Source: BS750m-G62 sp964577175 (GTDB taxonomy: Bacteria; Planctomycetota; Phycisphaerae; FEN-1346). Taken from it: a stretch of 41,720 nucleotides of DNA. The notes beneath the pieces are model-generated. The model saw only the letters and a program-made list of their open reading frames with translations. It had not been told where the DNA came from and made no database searches. Shown here piece after piece: positions 30,729-39,165 of this stretch (within the stretch, counting starts at the first letter, position 1; each line of letters starts with the position of its first letter). The stretch covers positions 1-41,720 of the forward strand of contig CAZNYC010000016.1 in NCBI GenBank assembly GCA_964577175.1. Reading direction: 5' to 3'. The position numbers were made by a program, and so were the translations under genes.

Positions 30729-31115
30729 ATGATCCAGATGCAGAGCGTGCTCGACGTGGCCGACAACACCGGCGCCCGGACCGTCCGGGCCATCCGGGTG
30801 CTGGGCGGCTCGACCCGCCGCCGCGGGTACACCCGGTCCACCGCCGGCATCGGCGACATCGTCATTGCCTCCGTCCAGAAGGCGGTGCCGAGCGGCGAGG
30901 CGAAGAAGGGCGAGGTCGTCCGGTGCGTCGTCGTGCGGACGAGGTACCCCGCGCGGCGGGCGGACGGCTCGTTCGTCCGCTTCGACCGCAACGCCGTCGT
31001 CCTGATCGACCGCGACGGGAACCCGCGGGGGACGCGGGTGTTCGGGGCGGTGGCCCGCGAACTCAGGGAAAAGCGGTACATGCGAATCGTCTCGCTCGCC
31101 AGCGAGGTCGTCTAG
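30729..31115 (+). CDS. rplN: 50S ribosomal protein L14
   Basis: Subunit-interface protein, 128 residues. It starts MIQMQSVLDVADNTGAR and includes GDIVIASVQKAVPSGEAKKG and RYMRIVSLASEVV. It is slightly longer than the usual 122 because of an insert around 71-77. GGAG lies upstream of the ATG. In E. coli it opens the spc operon, while here it follows rpsQ after 19 bases. Confidence 0.96.
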   Translation: MIQMQSVLDVADNTGARTVRAIRVLGGSTRRRGYTRSTAGIGDIVIASVQKAVPSGEAKKGEVVRCVVVRTRYPARRADGSFVRFDRNAVVLIDRDGNPRGTRVFGAVARELREKRYMRIVSLASEVV

Positions 31116-31133
31116 AAGGTCCGGAGAGACGTG

Positions 31134-31451
31134 ATGCATATTCGGCGCGACGATACCGTCGAGGTGATTACCGGCGAGGACCGCGGGATCCGCGCCCGCG
31201 TCCTGCGGGTGGACCGCGGCAAGCGACAGGCGATCGTCGAGGGCGTGAACCGCGTGTACAAGCATCTGCGGCGGTCGCGGCGGAACCCGCAGGGCGGCCG
31301 GCTCGAAATCGAGGCCCCCGTCGACCTCTCGAACCTCAAACTCGTCTGCGCCAAGTGCGACAAGGGCGTCCGCACCGGCACCCGCACCGACGACGACGGC
31401 GCCAAGTATCGCGTCTGCCGGTCGTGCGGCGCGGACCTCGGAAAGATGTAG
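31134..31451 (+). CDS. rplX: 50S ribosomal protein L24 with zinc ribbon
   Basis: Assembly initiator at the tunnel exit, 105 residues. It has a KOW motif (DDTVEVITGEDRGIRARVL) and NRVYKHLRRSRRNPQGG. Two Cys pairs (72/75 and 95/98) suggest a bound zinc. I chose the ATG at 31134, seven bases from GGAG. The adjacent GTG at 31131 would add one residue. Confidence 0.95.
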   Translation: MHIRRDDTVEVITGEDRGIRARVLRVDRGKRQAIVEGVNRVYKHLRRSRRNPQGGRLEIEAPVDLSNLKLVCAKCDKGVRTGTRTDDDGAKYRVCRSCGADLGKM

Positions 31452-31455
31452 TCCC

Positions 31456-32004
31456 ATGGCTCGATTGCTCGAACAATACCGCAGCGAGGTCGTGCCGGCG
31501 CTCCGCGAGCGCTTCGGCCGCGAGAACCTCCACAGCCTGCCGAGGCTGGAAAAGATCGTCGTCTCGATGGGCCTCGGCCGGGCCCGCGAGGAACCGAAAC
31601 GCCTCGACGCCGCCGTGGCCGACCTCGCGCGCATCACCGGCCAGCAGCCCGGCCTGACGAAGGCCCGCAAGAGCGTGTCGGCGTTCCAGATTCGCGCGGG
31701 CGTGAACGTCGGCTGCAAGGTGACTCTCCGGGGCGCCCGGATGTACGAGTTTCTCGACCGCCTCATCAACCTCGCCATGCCGCGCATCCGAGACTTCCGC
31801 GGCATGCCCGCCGACGCCTTCGACGGGCGGGGCAACTACTCGATGGGCGTGTCCGAGCAGTTGGTCTTTCCGGAGATCAGCGTCGACGACGTGCAGTACC
31901 AGCAGGGGATGAACATTACGATCGTGATCGCGAACAGCGAGTCGGACGCGGAATCGCGGGCCCTTCTCGAGGGACTCGGGTTCCCGTTCCGCCGCGAGGA
32001 ATAA
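31456..32004 (+). CDS. rplE: 50S ribosomal protein L5
   Basis: 5S rRNA-binding protein, 182 residues, normal length. Landmarks are LEKIVVSMGLGRA, KSVSAFQIRAGVNVGCKVTL, FDGRGNYSMGVSEQLVFPEI and the C-terminal GLGFPF. The ATG is four bases after the rplX stop, which suggests coupled translation. Confidence 0.97.
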   Translation: MARLLEQYRSEVVPALRERFGRENLHSLPRLEKIVVSMGLGRAREEPKRLDAAVADLARITGQQPGLTKARKSVSAFQIRAGVNVGCKVTLRGARMYEFLDRLINLAMPRIRDFRGMPADAFDGRGNYSMGVSEQLVFPEISVDDVQYQQGMNITIVIANSESDAESRALLEGLGFPFRREE

Positions 32005-32020
32005 TTCAGGCGGGGACGTT

Positions 32021-32206
32021 ATGGCCACCAAAGCCCAGCGACTGAAAGCCAAACGCGAACCGAAGTTCATGACCCGCCGGGTCCGGCGATGCGAACTGTG
32101 CGGCCGGCCGCGGGCCGTCTACCGCAAGTTTGCCATCTGCCGCATCTGTTTCCGCGAACTCGCCCACAAGGGCCAGATTCCCGGCGTCCGCAAGGCGTCG
32201 TGGTAG
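32021..32206 (+). CDS. rpsN: 30S ribosomal protein S14, zinc-binding short form
   Basis: The 61-residue type Z form of S14. Cys24, Cys27, Cys40 and Cys43 form the zinc site, and it ends HKGQIPGVRKASW. The short form replaces the 101-residue E. coli type. GGGGAC upstream is a weak ribosome-binding site. Confidence 0.96.
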   Translation: MATKAQRLKAKREPKFMTRRVRRCELCGRPRAVYRKFAICRICFRELAHKGQIPGVRKASW

Positions 32207-32228
32207 TCATCACAGGGAGGTGCTGGCG

Positions 32229-32624
32229 GTGAACAAGGATACCATCGCCGACATGCTGACCCGCATCCGCAACGCTCTTCAGCGCCACCGGGGTGCCGTG
32301 GACGTGCTGGCCTCGAACACGGTGCGCGGCGTGCTGCAGGTGATGCGGGCTGAGGGCTTCATCCAGGGATTCGACGAGATCGACGACGGCCGCCAGGGGC
32401 TCATCCGCGTCCACCTGAAGTACGGGCCGGACGGCGAAGAGGTCCTCACGCACCTTCAGCGCGGGTCCAAACTCAGCCGGCGCCTCTACCGCAAGGCCGA
32501 CGATATCGAGCCGGTCCTGGGCGGCCTGGGCGTCGGCATCTATACGACCAGTCGCGGCGTGGTCAGCGACCGCCAGGCCCGCCGCATGCACGTGGGCGGC
32601 GAACTGCTCTGCGAAGTCTGGTAA
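32229..32624 (+). CDS. rpsH: 30S ribosomal protein S8
   Basis: Central-domain 16S rRNA binder and, in E. coli, the repressor of spc. The 131 residues start NKDTIADMLTRIRNALQRH after the initiator and end TSRGVVSDRQARRMHVGGE. The start is GTG at 32229, with GGAGGTG about nine bases upstream. The length is normal. Confidence 0.95.
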   Translation: MNKDTIADMLTRIRNALQRHRGAVDVLASNTVRGVLQVMRAEGFIQGFDEIDDGRQGLIRVHLKYGPDGEEVLTHLQRGSKLSRRLYRKADDIEPVLGGLGVGIYTTSRGVVSDRQARRMHVGGELLCEVW

Positions 32625-32650
32625 ACACCGCCTCACGCGGAGATCGTGCG

Positions 32651-33229
32651 ATGTCCCGTATCGGAAAACAACCCGTGCCTGTGCCCGACGGCGTCAAGGT
32701 CGCCGTCCAGGGCCGGACCGTTCGTGTCGAAGGCCCGCTCGGGAAACTCGAGTGGGAGCATCCCTTCGGCCTGACGGTGACCGTCGACGAGGGGGCCCGC
32801 GAGGTCCGCGTCGACCGCCCCGACGACCACCGCCGCCACAAGGCCCTGCACGGCCTGACCCGCTCCCTCATCGCCAATATGGTCGAGGGCGTGACGAAGG
32901 GCTATCGCCGAGGCCTGGAACTGTACGGCACGGGGTACTCGGTGCAGCAGCAGGGGCCGAAACTGGTATTCCAGTGCGGCGTGGCGCACGCGGTGGAGAA
33001 GCCCATCCCGAACGGCATCGAGGTGGAAATCGAGGTCCCGAACACGCGCGGCAATGACACCCCGGCCCGCTTTTTCGTCAAGGGATGCGACAAGCAACTC
33101 GTCGGCGAGTTTGCGGCCGAGATCCGGCATCTCCGGCCGGCCGAGCCGTACCTCGGCAAGGGATTCCGCTACCTCGGCGAGCAGATTCGCCGCAAGGCCG
33201 GCAAGACTTTCGTGAGCGGCGCACAGTAA
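32651..33229 (+). CDS. rplF: 50S ribosomal protein L6
   Basis: Binds near the sarcin-ricin loop, 192 residues. It begins MSRIGKQPVPVPDGVKVAV and has the second-domain signature PEPYLGKG in the form AEPYLGKGFRYLGEQIRRK. It is about 15 residues longer than E. coli L6, with an insert around NTRGNDTPARFF. GGAG lies upstream. Confidence 0.96.
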   Translation: MSRIGKQPVPVPDGVKVAVQGRTVRVEGPLGKLEWEHPFGLTVTVDEGAREVRVDRPDDHRRHKALHGLTRSLIANMVEGVTKGYRRGLELYGTGYSVQQQGPKLVFQCGVAHAVEKPIPNGIEVEIEVPNTRGNDTPARFFVKGCDKQLVGEFAAEIRHLRPAEPYLGKGFRYLGEQIRRKAGKTFVSGAQ

Positions 33230-33253
33230 GACGGCGCACCAGAGGACGACCGA

Positions 33254-33622
33254 ATGACGGACGTGAAGCATAATCGGGCGACGCTGCTTCGTCGGAAGCG
33301 GCACGTGCGGCAGACGGTGACGGGGACGCCCGACCGGCCCCGCCTCAGCGTCTACCGCAGCCTCAAACACATTTACGCGCAGGTGGTCGACGACATCTCC
33401 GGGCGGACGCTGGCGTCGGCCAGTACGCTCAGCAAGGAGGTTCGCGGGGAGGTCGAGTCCACCGGCAATCGCGATGCGGCCGCCAAGGTCGGCGCGCTCC
33501 TGGCTGAACGCGCCAAGCAGGCCGGCATCGAGGCCGTCGCCTTCGACCGCGGCGGCCGGAAGTTCCACGGCCGGGTCAAGGCCCTGGCCGAGGCCGCCCG
33601 CGAGGCCGGTCTCCGCTTCTGA
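33254..33622 (+). CDS. rplR: 50S ribosomal protein L18
   Basis: 5S rRNA-binding protein, 122 residues. The core RPRLSVYRSLKHIYAQVVDD, the central ASTLSKEVRGE, and the C-terminal FDRGGRKFHGRVKALAEAAREAGL are typical. The ATG has AGGACGA upstream. The length is normal. Confidence 0.96.
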   Translation: MTDVKHNRATLLRRKRHVRQTVTGTPDRPRLSVYRSLKHIYAQVVDDISGRTLASASTLSKEVRGEVESTGNRDAAAKVGALLAERAKQAGIEAVAFDRGGRKFHGRVKALAEAAREAGLRF

Positions 33623-33652
33623 CGCCCGGACCCAAGCAAAGGAACGCACGGC

Positions 33653-34447
33653 GTGGCTAAGTCGGACGATAAAAAACGGTTCTTCGGCGAAGAAGGCGAC
33701 CTCCAGGACACGGTCGTCAACATCAACCGCTCCGCCAAGGTCGTCAAGGGCGGCCGGCGGTTCAGTTTCAGTGCGCTGACCGTTGTCGGCGACCGCCGCG
33801 GACGCGTCGGCATCGGGTACGGCAAGGCGAACGAGGTACCCCCCGCCGTCGAGAAGAGTATCTCCGAGGGCAAGAAGAGCCTCGTCGAGGTCCCCCTGAA
33901 GGGCGACACCATCCCGCACCCGGTCACCGGGCGATTCGGCGCGGCCCGGGTGTACATGAGGCCGGCGGGCCCCGGTACCGGCGTCATCGCCGGCGGCGGC
34001 GTCCGGGCCGTTTGCCAGATGGTCGGCATCCGCAACATCCTGACGAAGTCCATCGGGTCGAACAACCCGGTCAACCTCGTCAAGGCCGCCATGGACGGCC
34101 TGATGAAACTGAAGGACGCCAGGGAGGTGGCGCGGCTTCGGGGCGTGCCGGTCGAGGAACTGACCGGCCTTGAGAAGGTACAGCGCGCCGCCGAGAAGGC
34201 CGCCGAACCCGCCGCCGCGCCGGCCGAGGAAAAGCCGGTCGAACCGGAGGGCGCGGCCGCGGCGCCGACCACCACGGAGGCCGAGGTGGCCGTGGCGACC
34301 GACGAGGCCGCCGAGACGGGCGAGGCCCGCCAGCCCGCCCCCAGCCCGCCGCCGCCCGCGCATCCGCAGGCGCAGGAGCGGCCCGAAACCGAAACCAACG
34401 AGCCGGATCAGCCGGCCGATACCACCGAGTCCGAGGACCAGTCGTGA
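33653..34447 (+). CDS. rpsE: 30S ribosomal protein S5 with acidic C-terminal tail
   Basis: Part of the mRNA entry pore and of decoding accuracy control. The core fills residues 19-177 with INRSAKVVKGGRRFSFSALT, VPLKGDTIPHPVTGRFGAAR and RNILTKSIGSNNPVNLVKA. A tail of about 85 residues rich in Ala, Pro, Glu and Thr follows (180-264), against a usual length near 165. The start is GTG with AAGGA upstream. The stop overlaps the rplO GTG start by four bases. Confidence 0.95.
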   Translation: MAKSDDKKRFFGEEGDLQDTVVNINRSAKVVKGGRRFSFSALTVVGDRRGRVGIGYGKANEVPPAVEKSISEGKKSLVEVPLKGDTIPHPVTGRFGAARVYMRPAGPGTGVIAGGGVRAVCQMVGIRNILTKSIGSNNPVNLVKAAMDGLMKLKDAREVARLRGVPVEELTGLEKVQRAAEKAAEPAAAPAEEKPVEPEGAAAAPTTTEAEVAVATDEAAETGEARQPAPSPPPPAHPQAQERPETETNEPDQPADTTESEDQS

Positions 34448-34893
34448 ACCTGAGCGACGTGAAACGAAGCGGCAAGGGACACCGCCGGCGCAAGCGCATC
34501 GGGCGCGGCATCGGCAGCGGGTCCGGGAAGACCTGCGGCCGGGGTCACAAGGGCGCCAAGTCGCGGTCGGGCTACTCGCGCAGCCATGTGTACGAGGGCG
34601 GCCAGATGCCCCTGTTCCGCCGCCTGCCGAAGCGCGGGTTCTCCAACGCCGCCTTTGCCGAGTTGGTCGTCAGCGTGAACGTTGACGCGCTGAATCGCTT
34701 CCGCAAAGGGACGGAGGTCGACCCGGCGACATTGCGGGAGGCCGGCCTCGTCAAGGGGCGGGTCCGGCGCGTCAAGATCCTCGGCCGCGGCGAGTTGAAG
34801 AAGGAACTGACGGTCCGGGCCCACGCGTTCAGCGCCTCGGCACGGGAGAAGATTGAGGGCGCGGGCGGCCAGGCGGAGGTCATCGGCGCGTGA
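34444..34893 (+). CDS. rplO: 50S ribosomal protein L15
   Basis: Late-assembly large-subunit protein, 149 residues. It starts NLSDVKRSGKGHRRRKRIGR and has the Gly-rich GSGSGKTCGRGHKGAKSR and EGGQMPLFRRLPKRGF. The GTG start overlaps the rpsE stop, and its own stop overlaps the secY GTG, both by four bases. rpmD, which often lies between rpsE and rplO, is absent. Confidence 0.96.
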   Translation: MNLSDVKRSGKGHRRRKRIGRGIGSGSGKTCGRGHKGAKSRSGYSRSHVYEGGQMPLFRRLPKRGFSNAAFAELVVSVNVDALNRFRKGTEVDPATLREAGLVKGRVRRVKILGRGELKKELTVRAHAFSASAREKIEGAGGQAEVIGA

Positions 34894-36299
34894 TCGGCTC
34901 CCTCATCAACGTGTTCAAGATCCCGGAACTGAGGAGGAAGATCCTCTTCACGATCCTCATCGTCGCCGTCTACCGGCTCGGCATGTACATGCCGATCCCG
35001 GGGACGCACCCGGGGTTCCTGAACGCGCTGATGGCGGCAGAGGAGTCCGCCGAGGCCGGGGGAGGCGGCGGTCTGGGCGGGTACCTGAACTTCATCGCCC
35101 GCATCACGGGAGGAAGTTTCGGGCCGTTCCTCTTCTCGCTCGGCATCATGCCGTACATCAGTGCCTCGATTATTCTCCAGTTGCTGACGCAGGCGGTGCC
35201 GTCGCTGGAGAAACTCGCCAAAGAGGGCGAGAGCGGCCGGCGAAAAATCAACGAGTACACCCGGTACCTGACGGTACTGCTCTGCCTCGTGCAGGCCTCG
35301 TTCATCGCCAAGACCGCCGGATTCGTGCCCGGGCAGGGCGCCGGCGCCGACGGATGGCGGGCCGGTGAAGTCAGTCCCGTCATGTTCTACCTGGTCTGCG
35401 TCGTTGCCATGACGGGAGGCACCATCCTCCTCATGTGGCTGGGCGAACTGGTGGACGAGTACGGCATCGGCAACGGCATCAGCCTGATCATCATGGCGGG
35501 CATCGTGGACCGCCTGCCGGCCGTCGCCCAGTACGTGAGCCAGAACGCCACCCTCGAGTTCCTGGGGTTCTACGGCGGGGCGGGCAAAATCGGCATCGAA
35601 ACGGTCTTTCTCATCCTGGTGATGTTCGTCGGCGTGATCATCGGCGTGGTCCTGATTACGCAGGCGCAGCGGCGGATTCCGATCCAGCAGGCCAAGCATA
35701 CGCGCGGCCGGCGGATGTACGGGGGCCAGCGCCAGTACCTGCCCCTGCGGGTGAACCAGGCCGGCGTCATCCCGGTCATCTTCGCCAGCAGCCTCCTGTT
35801 CCTGCCGATGTACCTGTTCGGCATGCTCTCCGAGGCCACCCAGGGCTCTTGGGCCTGGCCCATCATGCAGGAGTTCTCGAACGCGTTCGGCGGTGGCCCG
35901 GTGTATATGCTGGTGTACGTGGGGCTGATCTTCGTCTTCTGCTACTTCTGGACGGCGATCACGTTCCAGCCGCGAGAGATTGCCAACAACCTCCGCGACT
36001 GGGGCAACTTCGTGCCGGGCATGCGGCCGGGCAAACGCACCGCCGACTACCTCGAACGCGTCGTCAACCGGATTACGTACGTGGGGGCGGCGTTCCTGGC
36101 GGCCGTGGCCATCCTGCCCATCGTCGTTAGCAGCCTGACCGGGGTCGACCGCGTAATGACCGGCTTCCTGGGGGGGACGGGGCTCCTGATTATCGTCAGC
36201 GTGGCCCTGGACCTGGTGCAGCGGATCGAATCGCACCTGGTGATGCGGCACTACGAGGGGTTCCTGGCCGAGGGACGCGTCAAGGGACGCCGCGGCTGA
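34890..36299 (+). CDS. secY: Preprotein translocase subunit SecY
   Basis: Channel of the Sec translocon in the inner membrane, 469 residues with about ten hydrophobic segments. It begins IGSLINVFKIPELRRKILFT. The plug region is GGGGGLGGYLNFIARITGGS. The cytoplasmic loop GKRTADYLERVVNRITYVGA and the end QRIESHLVMRHYEGFL are typical. The GTG start overlaps rplO. It pairs with the SecE encoded at 9078. Confidence 0.97.
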   Translation: MIGSLINVFKIPELRRKILFTILIVAVYRLGMYMPIPGTHPGFLNALMAAEESAEAGGGGGLGGYLNFIARITGGSFGPFLFSLGIMPYISASIILQLLTQAVPSLEKLAKEGESGRRKINEYTRYLTVLLCLVQASFIAKTAGFVPGQGAGADGWRAGEVSPVMFYLVCVVAMTGGTILLMWLGELVDEYGIGNGISLIIMAGIVDRLPAVAQYVSQNATLEFLGFYGGAGKIGIETVFLILVMFVGVIIGVVLITQAQRRIPIQQAKHTRGRRMYGGQRQYLPLRVNQAGVIPVIFASSLLFLPMYLFGMLSEATQGSWAWPIMQEFSNAFGGGPVYMLVYVGLIFVFCYFWTAITFQPREIANNLRDWGNFVPGMRPGKRTADYLERVVNRITYVGAAFLAAVAILPIVVSSLTGVDRVMTGFLGGTGLLIIVSVALDLVQRIESHLVMRHYEGFLAEGRVKGRRG

Positions 36300-36377
36300 C
36301 GGGCCGGCCCGATGAAGAGAATCGCGCCGGTACTCACCCCGGCCGGACAGAGATACAACCGGAAAGGAGCCGCTCGC

Positions 36378-37037
36378 GTGCGACTCGTCTTCATGGGACC
36401 TCCCGGCGCCGGCAAAGGAACGCAGGCCAAGCAGACGGCCGCGCGGTACGGTATCCCGCACGTGTCGAGCGGCGATATCTTCCGGGCCGAAATCTCGAAC
36501 GAAACGGACCTTGGAAAAGAGATAAAGCAATACCTCGACTCGGGCGCCCTGGTGCCCGACGAGATCACCGTCAAGGCGGTGGTGGGGCGGCTCCGGGCCG
36601 ACGACTGCCGCGACGGCTGGCTGCTCGACGGCTTCCCGCGCACCGAGCCGCAGGCGCGGGCCCTGGACGAAGCCCTCGAGGAGCAGGGGCATACGCTCGA
36701 CGCCGTGGTCTACCTGTCGGTGGACCCGGAGGCGATCGTGCAGCGGATGAGCGGGCGGCGGGTATGCCCGCAGTGCGGGCGCTCCTACCACGTGGAGCAC
36801 ATCCCGCCCGAGACGGAAGGAAAATGCGACGCGTGCGGGGCCGACCTCGTCACGCGAGAAGACGATAAACCCGAGACCGTCCGGCAGCGTCTCGCCACGT
36901 ACCAGGAGGCGACGGCGCCGCTCATCGAGTACTACGAGGCGCGCGGCCTGCTGGTGCGCGTGGACGGCAGCGGCACGCCGGACGACGTCCGGCAGCGGCT
37001 CTTTGACCAATTGGACGCACAGGTAGATCGCGGCTGA
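36378..37037 (+). CDS. adk: Adenylate kinase with zinc LID
   Basis: Interconverts ATP plus AMP and two ADP. The 219 residues show Walker A GPPGAGKGT (7-15), the AMP site DGFPRTEPQA, and a zinc-type LID with Cys130, Cys133, Cys150 and Cys153. I chose GTG at 36378 because AAAGGAG lies about eight bases upstream and MRLVFMGPPG is the family start. An ATG at 36312 would add 22 unrelated residues. It lies between secY and map, the usual order. Confidence 0.96.
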   Translation: MRLVFMGPPGAGKGTQAKQTAARYGIPHVSSGDIFRAEISNETDLGKEIKQYLDSGALVPDEITVKAVVGRLRADDCRDGWLLDGFPRTEPQARALDEALEEQGHTLDAVVYLSVDPEAIVQRMSGRRVCPQCGRSYHVEHIPPETEGKCDACGADLVTREDDKPETVRQRLATYQEATAPLIEYYEARGLLVRVDGSGTPDDVRQRLFDQLDAQVDRG

Positions 37038-37052
37038 GACCGCCGGCCCGGC

Positions 37053-37850
37053 ATGAGCATCCGCCCCAAGCGCGACGAAGACATCGAGAAGATGCGGGCG
37101 GCCGGGCAGATCGTCGGCGAGGCGCTCGTCCGCCTCGAGCGGATGACCGAGCCGGGCGTCACCACCGCCGACCTCGACGCCGAGGCCCGGCGCATCATCC
37201 GCCGGCGCGGTGGGAGACCGCTCTTCTACGGGCAGCCGCATCCGGGTACCGGTAACACGTACCCGGGCAGCATCTGTGCCTCGATCAACGAGGAACTGGT
37301 GCACGGCATCCCGGGGCCGCGGCGGCTGGCCGAGGGCGACATCGTCAGCATCGACGTCGGCGTCGAGAAGGACGGCTGGTGCGGCGACGCGGCCCGGACC
37401 TTCGCCGTCGGCGACGTGCCGCAGCGGGTCCGGCGCCTGCTCGAGGTGACCGAAGAGGCCCTGGCAATCGCCCGGCGCGAGGCCCGGCCGGGCCTGTTCT
37501 GGTCGGCCGTCGCCGGACGCATGGAGGACTGCGTCACCAGCGCCGGTTTCTCGGTTGTGCAGGAGTACGTAGGCCACGGCATCGGGAAGACGATGTGGGA
37601 GGAACCCCGCGTGCCGAACTACGTCGGCCGCAGCATGATGCGGGACGATTTCCTCCTGATCGAGAACATGACGATGGCCGTCGAGCCCATGGTCAATATG
37701 GGCCGGCGCCACGTCCGGGAGGCCGACGACGGCTGGACCGTCGTGACGAAGGACGGCAAGCCGTGTGCCCATTTTGAGGATACGCTCGTGGTTCGCCGCG
37801 ACGGCTGTGAAGCCCTGACGCGGTGGACGGAACCCGAAACGGGAGGATGA
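37053..37850 (+). CDS. map: Methionine aminopeptidase, type I
   Basis: Removes the initiator methionine from new proteins. All five metal ligands are visible: Asp101, Asp112, His175, Glu211 and Glu242. His84 is the substrate-site histidine. At 265 residues the length is normal for type Ia without an N-terminal zinc domain. The upstream ribosome-binding site is poor, so translation may be coupled to adk, which ends 15 bases before. Confidence 0.96.
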   Translation: MSIRPKRDEDIEKMRAAGQIVGEALVRLERMTEPGVTTADLDAEARRIIRRRGGRPLFYGQPHPGTGNTYPGSICASINEELVHGIPGPRRLAEGDIVSIDVGVEKDGWCGDAARTFAVGDVPQRVRRLLEVTEEALAIARREARPGLFWSAVAGRMEDCVTSAGFSVVQEYVGHGIGKTMWEEPRVPNYVGRSMMRDDFLLIENMTMAVEPMVNMGRRHVREADDGWTVVTKDGKPCAHFEDTLVVRRDGCEALTRWTEPETGG

Positions 37851-37860
37851 GTCCAACATC

Positions 37861-38076
37861 ATGGCTAAGGACGTCATCCGGATGGAGGGAACGGTTACCG
37901 AGGCATTGCCGAACGCCATGTTCCGCGTGGAACTGGAGAACGGCCACAAGGTGCTCGCCCACATGTCCGGGCGGATGCGGATGCACTTCATCCGAATCCT
38001 GCCCGGCGACCAGGTCACGGTGGAACTCTCGCCGTACGACCTCACCAAGGGCCGCATCGTCTACCGGACCGGCTGA
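37861..38076 (+). CDS. infA: Translation initiation factor IF-1
   Basis: Occupies the A site during initiation. A 71-residue OB fold with MEGTVTEALPNAMFRVELEN, KVLAHMSGRMRMHFIRILPG and YDLTKGRIVYR. The ATG lies ten bases after the map stop with GGAGGA upstream overlapping the end of map. The length is normal. Confidence 0.97.
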   Translation: MAKDVIRMEGTVTEALPNAMFRVELENGHKVLAHMSGRMRMHFIRILPGDQVTVELSPYDLTKGRIVYRTG

Positions 38077-38112
38077 GGCGCCGTCCTGAACGAAGGTGCG
38101 AGGTGTCGGACG

Positions 38113-38244
38113 ATGAAAGTACGGACCAGCGTCAAACGGATTTGCGAGAACTGTAAGATCGTGCGCCGCCACGGCGTGGTGCGGGTCATCTGTTCCAATC
38201 CCCGCCACAAGCAGCGCCAGAAGATGAAGGCCAGGAGGAAATAA
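38113..38244 (+). CDS. rpmJ: 50S ribosomal protein L36, zinc form
   Basis: A small zinc-bound protein, 43 residues. Cys11, Cys14, Cys27 and His32 form the zinc site (CENC, then CSNPRHKQRQ). The usual length is 37-38, and here KMKARRK is added at the end. It is too short for routine gene finding but clear by family match. The rpsM start follows three bases later, with AGGAGG inside this gene as its ribosome-binding site. Confidence 0.96.
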   Translation: MKVRTSVKRICENCKIVRRHGVVRVICSNPRHKQRQKMKARRK

Positions 38245-38247
38245 ACC

Positions 38248-38631
38248 ATGCCACGGATTGCCGGAGTCGACGTGCCGGCCGACAAGGTCACGTGGGTGGC
38301 GCTGACGTCCATCCATGGGATCGGCAAGGCCGGCGCCATGAAAATCTGCGAGGAAGCGGGCATCGAGCCCGAAGGTCGCATGAAGGAACTCAGCGAGGAC
38401 GACATCGGCCGCATCGCCACCATCCTCGACCGTAGTTACGTCATCGAGGGGGCGCTGCGCCGGCAGGTGCTCCAGAACATTGGCCGCCTTCGCGACATCG
38501 GATGCTACCGCGGCCGGCGGCATCGCCGCGGACTGCCGGTGCGCGGTCAGCGGACCCGCACCAATGCCCGGACCCGCAAGGGACCCCGTAAGACCGTTGC
38601 CGGAAAGAAGGGCGTCAAGGAACTGCGATAA
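38248..38631 (+). CDS. rpsM: 30S ribosomal protein S13
   Basis: Small-subunit head protein contacting P-site tRNA, 127 residues. It begins MPRIAGVDVPADKVTWVALT, has IHGIGKAGAMKICEEAGI, and ends GQRTRTNARTRKGPRKTVAG. AGGAGG lies just upstream. A 129-base gap with a palindromic element separates it from rpsK. Confidence 0.97.
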   Translation: MPRIAGVDVPADKVTWVALTSIHGIGKAGAMKICEEAGIEPEGRMKELSEDDIGRIATILDRSYVIEGALRRQVLQNIGRLRDIGCYRGRRHRRGLPVRGQRTRTNARTRKGPRKTVAGKKGVKELR

Positions 38632-38644
38632 GAGGCTGTTTCAT

Positions 38645-38670
38645 CCCCCCTCTCCCTTGACGGGAGAGGG
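38645..38670. repeat. GGGAGAGGG palindromic element, copy D
   Basis: A perfect 9-bp stem CCCTCTCCC/GGGAGAGGG around the loop TTGAC. It sits 13 bases after the rpsM stop. In the transcript it would be a strong hairpin between rpsM and rpsK, yet it has no T-run and need not terminate. Confidence 0.75.
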
Positions 38671-38760
38671 TCGGGAAACGGCCGCCAAGCCACAGACGGG
38701 CCGGCGGGTCCCGCACGCGGCGGGGCGGCGGCCCGACGCACGGAATCGGACGGAGAGGAT

Positions 38761-39144
38761 ATGGCGAAGCGGAAGAAAAAGCGCAAAACGCGGCGCGGCG
38801 TGGCCAAGGGCGTCGTCTACGTCAAGGCCACGTTCAACAATACCATCGTCACGATCACCGACCCGGCGGGCAACGTCATGTGCCAGGACTCCGCCGGAAG
38901 CATCGGGTTCAAGGGCAGCCGCAAGTCCACGCCGTTTGCGGCCCAGCGCGCCGCCGAGGCGTGCGCCGAGAAAGCCAAGAAGATGGGAATGCGCGAAGTC
39001 GAGGTCCGCGTTCGCGGGCCGGGGTCCGGCCGGGAGTCGGCCATCACGGCGTTGCAGGCGGCCGGCCTGAAGGTCACTGCCATCGAAGACGCCACCCCCA
39101 TCCCGCACAACGGATGCCGCCCCCCCAAACGCCGACGCGTCTGA
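38761..39144 (+). CDS. rpsK: 30S ribosomal protein S11
   Basis: Platform protein contacting mRNA and E-site tRNA, 127 residues. Core motifs are YVKATFNNTIVTITDPAGN, GFKGSRKSTPFAAQRAAE, and the C-terminal IEDATPIPHNGCRPPKRRRV. GGAGAGGA precedes the ATG. The length is normal. Confidence 0.97.
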   Translation: MAKRKKKRKTRRGVAKGVVYVKATFNNTIVTITDPAGNVMCQDSAGSIGFKGSRKSTPFAAQRAAEACAEKAKKMGMREVEVRVRGPGSGRESAITALQAAGLKVTAIEDATPIPHNGCRPPKRRRV

Positions 39145-39165
39145 CGCGTAAGCCGGGAGAATCGT

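Noticed and set aside
36312..36377. A longer adenylate kinase starting at the ATG at 36312
   Set aside because: The GTG at 36378 has a strong AAAGGAG site and gives the family N-terminus.
34572..38057. A long minus-strand open frame opposite rplO to infA
   Set aside because: It is antisense to seven recognised genes without ribosome-binding site or motifs.
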